From Polytrichum commune (Eukaryota > Streptophyta > Polytrichopsida > Polytrichales > Polytrichaceae), in assembly GCA_950295325.1 (NCBI GenBank), contig OX485804.1, positions 35,574,429 through 35,638,428 on the forward strand: 64,000 nt of DNA, read 5' to 3'. Positions within the stretch are counted from its first letter, which is position 1; every line of letters starts with the position of its first letter. The notes under the pieces were generated by a model. That model did no database searches. It was not told the origin of the DNA and worked only from the letters and a program-made list of their open reading frames with translations. The translations under genes were made by a program, and so were the position numbers. Positions 53,586-61,040 of the stretch are shown piece after piece.

Positions 53586-54137
53586 TCAATCTACTTCATC
53601 TAAATAACACGACTTCCATGGTCCCTCGAGTAGGGCTTCAAATTTCGGGTCTTGGTCCGGTGTAGCATCATCACCTTCTTGTTGCAGAGGAGGTTCATAT
53701 GGTGGTCTTTCAAACTCGTGATCAAACTTTGAAGAGCTTTGTGCATCGTTGTGGTGGTCGAACTTCAAAGTTTGCCTCCCTATCGGCTCGAATTTTGCAG
53801 GAATACTTTGACGACGTATTCTACGCCGAATGACACCGAAAGAACTGTCGATTGTAGTTCCCATAGTAGTTTCGATGATGGTGCATCGTCGTCGTGAATG
53901 ACGACGACGTGATGATCGTCGAATTCGGTTTGAATTCAACTCCACCTCGTTGTCGTCGTCAATAAGAACGGAAGATTTAGAACTACAGAAATAATCCTCA
54001 AAATGTGCACCTTTAGGAGTCGCGAGTGATGACATCTCTATGATTTCAAATCCTGAATCTGTCGTAGGCGACTCTTTTGGAGTTTCTTCATCAGCAACAA
54101 CTACCCAACCCTCTTGATCAATAGATGGTGTACTCAT
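53586..54137 (-). CDS. Unrecognised 183-residue hydrophilic protein
   Basis: Single-exon frame with an ATG (54137-54135) and a TATA box placed as in a real gene (54248-54255). I do not recognise the family. Residues 8-17 read QEGWVVVADE; 59-68 are acidic; 71-84 (RIRRSSRRRHSRRR) and 104-109 (RRRIRR) are strongly basic and could be nuclear localisation signals; the C-terminal third is Pro-, Glu- and Asp-rich and ends YLDEVD. There is no membrane segment, signal peptide or cysteine motif. Many codons are CGT/CGA arginines, so part of the length could come from a CGT/CGA-rich repeat. Coding status is supported by the intact frame and the promoter, not by homology. It could be lineage-specific. 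Confidence 0.6.
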   Translation of the reverse strand: MSTPSIDQEGWVVVADEETPKESPTTDSGFEIIEMSSLATPKGAHFEDYFCSSKSSVLIDDDNEVELNSNRIRRSSRRRHSRRRCTIIETTMGTTIDSSFGVIRRRIRRQSIPAKFEPIGRQTLKFDHHNDAQSSSKFDHEFERPPYEPPLQQEGDDATPDQDPKFEALLEGPWKSCYLDEVD

Positions 54138-54247
54138 CGTGGTTTAAACAATTTCAATAGATCTTCAATTGCAAATCTTCCGAGCAAGTTTTCGTGGACA
54201 AGGTGGTTTTCGTGCAAAATTTAAAGTTATATGAGCGTCCGACCTTC

Positions 54248-54255
54248 TATTTATA
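54248..54255 (-). promoter_or_regulatory. TATA box of the 183-residue protein gene
   Basis: TATAAATA on the minus strand, ~110 bases before the ATG and directly preceded by CCAA (GAACCAATATAAATAGAAGG). This implies a leader of roughly 80 bases. Confidence 0.7.
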
Positions 54256-55267
54256 TTGGTTCAATTTGAAGTCAAAAGTAAAAACAAAAAAATGAAAGTA
54301 CATAACAACCACTAAGATACTTTTAATTTTAATTATATGAAAAAAAGAAGAAGTAAAAGTTTAAAAACCTAACTTTACTTTTCTTCTAAAAACATTCTAT
54401 TAAGGGTCAATAGAAAAAGTTTAAAAAATCAAAAACATTATTGGGTGACATTCAAGGATCTCAAAATTTCAATCAATATTGCTAATTTAGGGTTTTAAAT
54501 ATAGAATATCTTTAAGCTAATAGAATATTATGATGGATGATTGAAATTTGGATGAAAAATCTCTCACATGGTATTCGTGAAAACGTCACATGGCATACAA
54601 TAATGTCACCAATGCCATTTTCTTGAATACAAGGAAGACCGGTTTGAATTGGTCTCTGGAGGTAGGATTGCCAACTACATTTGGATGTATTCACAAAATG
54701 CTAGTAACATGTGCAAGTGATAACAAGGGAAGAGGTCTTTTGATAAGATGAATGTTATCATCTTCATTTTTATTTCAAACAGTCTTGATAGTAATCAAAA
54801 CAAAACACTCATGATATAAAAAGAAACCTCTTCTTTACTCTGTGAACTTGTGCCTATATAGAATAGTTTTAAAATGCAAATTTCTCCAAAATTTAGAACA
54901 CTTGAAATTTTTTAGCTAAATTTGGTTAATATAATATTTTAAATTTAAGAATACTTCAGCTATGGTTTTCATAGGAGTAACCTCTTAGAATATAAAATGG
55001 TTTATAGTGCAATCTATTATAAGAATTAAATCAAGTAAATATTAATCAGTTTCTCAAATTTTATAGTTTTTTTAAATTTAATTAGTTTATTTCTTTTATT
55101 AACAATTTTTTGTAAAATTGATTTGATTGCTCACCTGATTTTTTTTTTAAAAATATTTAATTTTTAGTCAGCACACTGGTAATTTATTTACATTTTTTTA
55201 ATATTTAGGATTTCTTTTCAATAAAAAAATATTTTTTGATCATTTAAAGTTTAAATTATCATAAAAT
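54256..55267. other. Very AT-rich region
   Basis: No gene. The part from about 54850 is extremely AT-rich and may belong to the plastid-derived insertion that becomes recognisable at 55268, but I cannot match it to a plastid gene. 54520-54620 shares TGGATGATTGAAATTTG with about 60098-60118, a dispersed repeat. Confidence 0.45.
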
Positions 55268-55544
55268 TTAAATTAAGTATTCATTAATAGTAGCTCCTGG
55301 TTGGGAAACAACTCCGTTAATGGGTGTTGTAATATCATTGTTTGCAGTGTTTCTAGTAATTATTCTTGAACTTTATAATTCTTTTGTATTATTCGATGGA
55401 GTTCCTGTAAGTTGGTAATAACTTTTATCGGTTCAATAAAAAAAGAATTATTCTTGTTTTATTGAACCATTAAAAATTAGGTAGTTTAATCGTGTAATAA
55501 TTAATTAAAGGATTTGTGGATTATGGGTGTGCGACTTGTTTAAA
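55268..55544 (+). pseudogene. Plastid-derived DNA: 3' part of psbH, its 3' hairpin, petB exon 1 and intron start
   Basis: 55290-55418 encodes 42 residues, [20 protein letters not shown] and on to [15 protein letters not shown]-stop, matching the C-terminal two thirds of the photosystem II PsbH protein. Upstream the match continues to about 55268 but with an extra base. Next comes a 39-base hairpin (55430-55468), the usual psbH-petB spacer feature. ATGGGT follows at 55523-55528, then GTGCGACTTG: the 6-base first exon of petB and the 5' end of its group II intron. Gene order and spacing are those of plastid DNA, so this is a nuclear plastid insertion. The psbH 5' end and the rest of petB are missing. 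Confidence 0.85.
55430..55468 (+). terminator. Relic of the plastid psbH 3' hairpin
   Basis: A 12-base stem GGTTCAATAAAA/TTTTATTGAACC, one mismatch, five more pairs and a 3-base loop. In plastids such a stem after psbH helps define the mRNA ends of psbH and petB. Here it is part of the inserted fragment and has no expected nuclear role. Confidence 0.75.
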
Positions 55545-55563
55545 TATATTATATTTTAAAATA

Positions 55564-55694
55564 CAAAATAATTTGTATTTAGTAGGTAATATTGATGAAG
55601 CTATTGCAAAGGCTGCAACCTTACAAGTGGAGAGTTAATAAAAAAAATGACTCTAAATCTTCGTGTAATGGCTCCTAAGGCTTATAAAAGTTAG
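55564..55694 (+). pseudogene. Plastid-derived DNA: atpB 3' end and atpE 5' end
   Basis: 55579-55638 reads LVGNIDEAIAKAATLQVES-stop, the C-terminus of ATP synthase beta (AtpB). Nine bases later ATG at 55647 starts MTLNLRVMAPKAYKS-stop (to 55694), whose first ten residues are the N-terminus of AtpE. In plastids atpB and atpE are adjacent but far from psbH-petB, so two plastid segments are joined here within about 20-35 bases. The atpE frame runs into a stop after 15 codons, and the atpB match fades just left of 55579. Confidence 0.85.
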
Positions 55695-56037
55695 ATTTAA
55701 TATTTTATTTTATTCTTTACAAAAATAACATTTAATCTTTATTAAAAAGATAAATAGTATAATTAAAATTCCCATCCTTTATAATATAATATAATATAAT
55801 ATGTTTTAATTTCATTTTTTGATAATTTGTATATGTTTTTTAACTATTTTTTTCTTTGAAAAAATATTGTTTTTTGTAGAAAAAAATTTAGACTTAATTT
55901 TGTTATTACGCAAATATAAACTTTCTGCTATAAAAAAAAATAGCAGTTCCACTTAAAATTATTTGAGATAATAGAAATTCAAGTGCACTCCACAAGACTA
56001 AAAATTGAGTCGGCCCTGGAAAATTAAAATTGAGTCG
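55695..56037. other. AT-rich spacer, possibly more plastid-derived DNA
   Basis: Contains (TATAA)n near 55778-55800. No gene recognised. Composition changes abruptly at about 56000 into the FeSOD promoter. Confidence 0.45.
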
Positions 56038-56056
56038 TGACGTGGACGCCACGTCA
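56038..56056. promoter_or_regulatory. Inverted ACGT elements, TGACGTGG-ACG-CCACGTCA
   Basis: Two perfect 8-bp inverted half-sites with a 3-bp spacer, 76-94 bases before the FeSOD ATG. ACGT-core motifs of this kind are bound by plant bZIP factors (TGA and G-box groups) in light, ABA and stress responses. The role here is inferred from motif and position. Confidence 0.6.
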
Positions 56057-56131
56057 GTTCTTGAGGGGAGGGGGGGTTCAGGGTTTTAGACCTCTGGAAG
56101 AGTCCTGAGTTGTGCAGCAGATTGAGCAGCT

Positions 56132-58581
56132 ATGGCGGCCTGCACAGCGAGCTTGGGCTCCTCGCTTACACTCCCCCGCCACAGCTTCGGCGTCACAAAG
56201 GTTCGCTTTGCTTGGAGCCACTGAGCATTGAGGGTTAACATTGAAATGTCTCTGACCGCGGGTGATTTTGCACTATATCCTCTTGATGGGTATGGGCTTC
56301 ACTTTGTTTTGTTTTGTGGAAGATTTCTAAGGACCTGACGTTTTCGTGTGCAGAAGTGTGCCACACCGAGGGTGCGATCTGTTGGTGTTCCTAGGGCAGA
56401 ATTTTCCCTGAAGCCTCTTCCATATGAGCTTGTGAGTATGGTTTTGTGAAATTTCGGAGGCACGACTTTGGCTGTTTTCTTATCTTGTGGCCTAGGATGG
56501 GATGCTAAGTATCTATACTTTACCATCGGTGGTGTGGAAATTGGCAGGATGCTTTGGAACCCCACATGAGCAAGAAGACATTAGAGTTCCATTATGGTAA
56601 ACATCACCGGGCATATGTTGATAACCTCAATAAGCAAATACAGGATACAGATTTTGAGAGGAACACTCTTGAAGAAGTTATCAAAATTTCTTACAATAAC
56701 GGAAACCCCTTAGCTCCTTTCAACAATGCTGGTCAGGTGCGTCTCTCTTCTTCTTATTTGCATATTGTAGTTCAATCCCTGTATTTCCTTTCAGCTTCAG
56801 AGGCTGTGTCAGGGCCCATTGCTCTACGGATTCTACGTGGTGGCATCCTTGTCCTGTTTGACTCTCAGAAATCATCATGTTGGGTTAGGGATGTTTTCTC
56901 ACAAATATGTTCACATTCTTGCAGGCATGGAACCATGATTTCTTTTGGTCTTCCTTATGTCCTGGTGGAGGTGGCATACCTGAAGGCGAGATGCTGGCAC
57001 TGATTGAGAGAGACTTTGGTTCTTATGAAGAATTTGAGAAAGAATTCAAGCAGGCTGGTGCAACTCAATTTGGAGCCGGTTGGGTCTGGCTAGTTTGTAA
57101 GCACTGACCAAAATCTTCAGTCTCTGTATATCTGCATAGTAATAATTATATTGTCTATAATGCATTGCACCTGCTGAGCATAATATGTTCGAAATCTCAC
57201 GTGGAGTGGTTTCAATCTATATGTGTTTCGGGTTTACATCCTGGAGGTAGTCTAGAGCAGAATGAGTCTTTTGGGTTGGGGTATAGGGTTCAGGGTTTAA
57301 GATGTAGGATTTAGTAGTCATCTGGAATTCTACAGAGATTGAGTTTTATGGACTGGTTCTTTCACTTAGAGATTGTATCTTGGGGATGGCACATGTGTTT
57401 GACCTAAAGATCTGATTATGTTGTTTACCAACATGGGTTGACAACCATTTAGGGAGGAGTTTTGTCCATTTAAGGGGAACACAGACTACTTTTTTATGAA
57501 AAATATAGAAATGTGGAGTGATATTTGACGCACCAACCAATAGCTTTGCACTCTGTCAGTTCACCAGTGTCTCAGAAATCAATTTCACCTTCCTGGCAAA
57601 TATGTCTGTTTAGGCTTTGCACATTCAAAAGTGGCTTAATAGAAAACTGAGAGGTTCACTTAATTTAATATGGGTGCAGTGAAGGACGCAAAGCTCACAA
57701 TCGTGAAGACACCAAATGCTCTCACACCCATTATTTGGAATTACTTTGTAAGTTTCAAGTATTTTACTTGTACAATGGTGTGGTTTGTCATTGTACTAGC
57801 TTATTATGTTGATTGTCACTCACCTTGTGGCGTTAACTTGTCATGACTTGATAATGTAGTTTAGGAAAAATATGCTGCAGGATCTTAATTTCTGGCTTAT
57901 TGTTGATTGTGATGACATGGTGCGGTGTTTGTCTGTTGCAGCCTTTGCTGGTGGTTGACGTCTGGGAGGTGTGCTTCTGGCCTTGCCATTTTTCAATAAA
58001 TTGCCTCAAAACTCTCTACTAAATTGTGTTGAACTCCCAGATGAGGTTCTGGTATTTTCTTTCTAGAAGATGTCCTCAGTAGCTTTGGGTTGGAAGATGT
58101 GCATATGTCCACTTCCCTGAGAAGTTTCTAGTTAATGTCTGTGAAATGAGCGAGCAGAGTTGTAATGCTCATGATTTCAAGCCAGCTGTTTGACATAGGG
58201 ATGTGGTTTGTTTTTGCAGCATGCTTACTACCTTGACTATCAGGTAAGTTTGAATTTTCCCATTGAAAGATGGGTTGTGTAGATTTCTCTACCATCCAAT
58301 GCATTGTATTTTCTGCAACCTACAATTTAACATTCAAAATGTGGAAGGCAAGTGTTCTGATAAGTTTCAGAACATCAATGATGCTGGATTCCTACTGTCT
58401 TGTGATAGAACATGTACAACGATTATCATTTTCTTCTGTGGCTGTGTGTTAGCAGAATCGAAGACCCGATTACATGACCACCGTCATGGAGAATCTAATC
58501 AACTGGAAGACAGTAGAACTACGCCTTGAAAGAGCGAAAGCATTCATAAATCTCGGGAAGCCAACCATCCCTGAACTTTAG
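56132..58581 (+). CDS. FSD: Plastid iron superoxide dismutase
   Basis: Converts superoxide to O2 and H2O2 in the chloroplast. Eight exons with consistent phases: 56132-56200, 56354-56431, 56548-56736, 56925-57096, 57680-57747, 57942-57968, 58220-58243, 58456-58581; 250 residues. Residues 1 to ~38 are a Ser/Arg-rich transit peptide ([20 protein letters not shown]). Metal ligands fall where expected: His64 in FHYGKHH, His116 in AWNHDFFW, Asp198 and His202 in [29 protein letters not shown] and [11 protein letters not shown] mark the Fe rather than the Mn branch; Cys124 replaces the more usual Met/Lys-type residues before PGGGG. The C-terminus ([16 protein letters not shown]) resembles the FSD3/PAP4 group, whereas the middle is closer to FSD1, so I do not assign a paralog. 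Exons 6 and 7 are only 27 and 24 bases. Plastid DNA lies 0.4 kb upstream. Confidence 0.96.
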
Positions 58582-60309
58582 AACTTTAGCTTACAAATAC
58601 TTGCCTGTAATTTTGACATGATACTTTCCAGAGTTTTCTTCATCTCCTGGAAATGAGAGTTGCCAGCAATCAGAAAAGGTTGTCGTGAGAGTCAAACCAT
58701 CAATGTGTGGTGTGAAATTCAGTAAAGTGTCACATTGTGCAAAGCAAAATGTATTTTCATTATTCATAATCCTGTCAGCAGCTCTGCCGAGGTGTGTGTT
58801 GTATTATTGCCAGATCATGTGACCCACCTATGTGATCAAGTTTCAACTGAGCTCTCGAAAAGTTATAAGTGATTGAAAGATTACACATTACCGAAATTGG
58901 CAGTGTAGATGGAGAGTTTGTAAATATCAGTTGCACCTGAGTTTCAAAATATCTGAGGATAGACATGATCCTTGTGATTTTTAACTACCGGCTGCTTTTT
59001 GATGTGTCATGAATTGCAAAGATATGGCTGGGATTTGATTGTGAAATGGTGAAAATTCTTAAAGTGTGAATAATGAGTTGAAAGACCTAAAAGGGCGAAT
59101 TATGAGTTAAAGTATCCAGAACTTTGGCATTCTAAACAATATTATTAGTACAAAATTGGCCCATGTGTTCAGTGTTATGATATGATGGCATCCCACAGAC
59201 AGATAGTGAAGGCTCGTTGAAGATCACGAACTTTACCCGATGCATGACATTGCACATCACCATTTCTAAACCCTTTCCATTCTAACAGCCCACGGTAGAA
59301 ACCACAAACGGGGCACAAAATTGTGCGACCATTTGAGGCCTCAAACCGATTGAAGGCTGTTCTTGTATCAGAGGTGTTACTAAGAGCTACACAGGGTATC
59401 ATGTACATGCAACTATTGGCAGCATTTTGTCTGTTGGGTCCCCTAGTATCGAACCTTGATTCATAATCATCAGAGTATGTGGCTCTTATGTGGTCACCAT
59501 TGCAAATGCACACATATTTGAGCACTATAGTCCTTTATCTAACCAGGAAAAATGATCAGATTTTTATATTGTATTTTGGAACTTTCAATTACGGGTACAA
59601 GCACAGTGACATTGAGATCACATGAATCAGAGCATACCTAGTGTTAGTATAAATGCTCAAAGTCACAAATCATTTTGAAAGGGGCCTGCAACTGGGAATG
59701 GGGTTTTCTAGTTAGAGGCACATGTAGTCTGGTTTGCAGATCGCACCTACATGCCTTTCATAAATAAGAATTTGGGCCAAGTTTTGCACAATGTGACTCC
59801 CCTTACCACACACTTGCATCTTATTATCTTTAATATTGTCACTTAGCAACTATCACTCTTGCAGTTGTAACGTGGTTTGAGTTTACATATGAATGCAATT
59901 GCTTAGTATCACTGAAGCTGTGTGGAGGTTACTACACTAAATATGATAATTAGTGTCATATGGTGTTTTATGTCACTATGGTAACTTTTCGGATGACACT
60001 TCTTATGAATAAGTGAACAAATACTGTCATGGATGATGGATGAGTTCATCCATTGGCCAAAACCCTACCTCCTCTTGTCACCAACTTGTGATGAAATATT
60101 GTCATGGATGATTGAAATTTGGGTGAAAAATCACTTGGGCAGTGACCGTATGCAACAATGTAAATCTATAATCCCCAAAAAAATTACAAGGAATGACAAA
60201 TAATGCGGGGTTAACATTTAGTGTTGGTGACACTACACCGCGGTTTACAATTACAACACACATTTACTTTTAAAACCTATAACCAAATCAAAGGAGGGCC
60301 AACTCTATG
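58582..60309. other. FeSOD 3' UTR, then repeats
   Basis: No gene. 59930-60235 has partly inverted ends (ACACTAAATATGATAATTAG at the left; TTAGTGTTGGTGACACT at the right) and shares ACAAGGAATGACAAATAATG with 50044. It may be another short transposon-like element, distantly similar in its TTAGTGTCA ends to family A. Confidence 0.5.
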
Positions 60310-60480
60310 ATCAAGGAGAACCGGCAATTAGTTACAGAGGAACCGGTTGAGTTTGAGAAATAACTGGTTGAAGTTCAAGATTGCAGAAAAATTATCGATC
60401 GTTTTAGAGGAATTTATAAAATATACCCCAATTTAATAAAGGAAGACTAAAGGATGTCAACATGTAACCGGTTGGACTTG
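60310..60480. repeat. Single CCGGTT-rich unit, inverted relative to 11067-11412
   Basis: Reads TTAGTTACAG, GAACCGGTTGAGTTTGAG, AACTGGTTGAAGTT, TTTTAGAGGAAT, GTCAACATGTAACCGGTT, which is the reverse complement of the order in the 172-bp unit. More diverged than the tandem pair. Confidence 0.7.
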
Positions 60481-61040
60481 CAAACACCAGGATCTCAACC
60501 GACTATGCCCAAAAGTCTCCCCGATCATTGCTCCAACTTTCAATCTGATTTGTGCTAAATGTTTTATCATACATTTACCAATGTAACACAAGTTTCGTTG
60601 TGTGATTCTTATCCGTAGAGTTTGGAGAACATGAAAAACAAACCAAAGAACACTCCCAAGCTTCAGAGTTGCTTATCATCTTGCGTGAAAAGTGTCTGAT
60701 TAAGGCCACTCAACTAAGGTACAAGGCTCAGAGAGGAGCTACATTTTGGGGGGGGGCTGCTACCCTATGTTATCCACTGGCTACTAGGCGTATTACTGTA
60801 TTCGTACGGTTTGGATATATACGTATACACGTATGCGTACATACGTTATCGTTTTGGGTTGGGGTGCTGGGGAGCTGGGCTCTACTATCTTGTTGTTCGC
60901 TGGCCACAACTCTTCTCTCTCTTTCTCCTCTTCATCGGCCTCGCTTCACCAATTCGGCGTCGCCATAGCTCCAACCGGCACCCGGTAAGGGAGACAATTT
61001 CCTTGCACGATTTTGGGTTGCTGCCACAATTCATCACAGA
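60481..61040 (+). promoter_or_regulatory. Promoter/5' leader of plastid ribosomal protein L1
   Basis: A run of G near 60748 precedes an unusual TATACGTATACACGTATGCG block (about 60816-60846) with nested ACGTAT/ATACGT palindromes. C- and T-rich leader follows up to the ATG. A TATA-like GATATATAC lies at about 60814. There is no leader intron I can defend. Confidence 0.4.
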
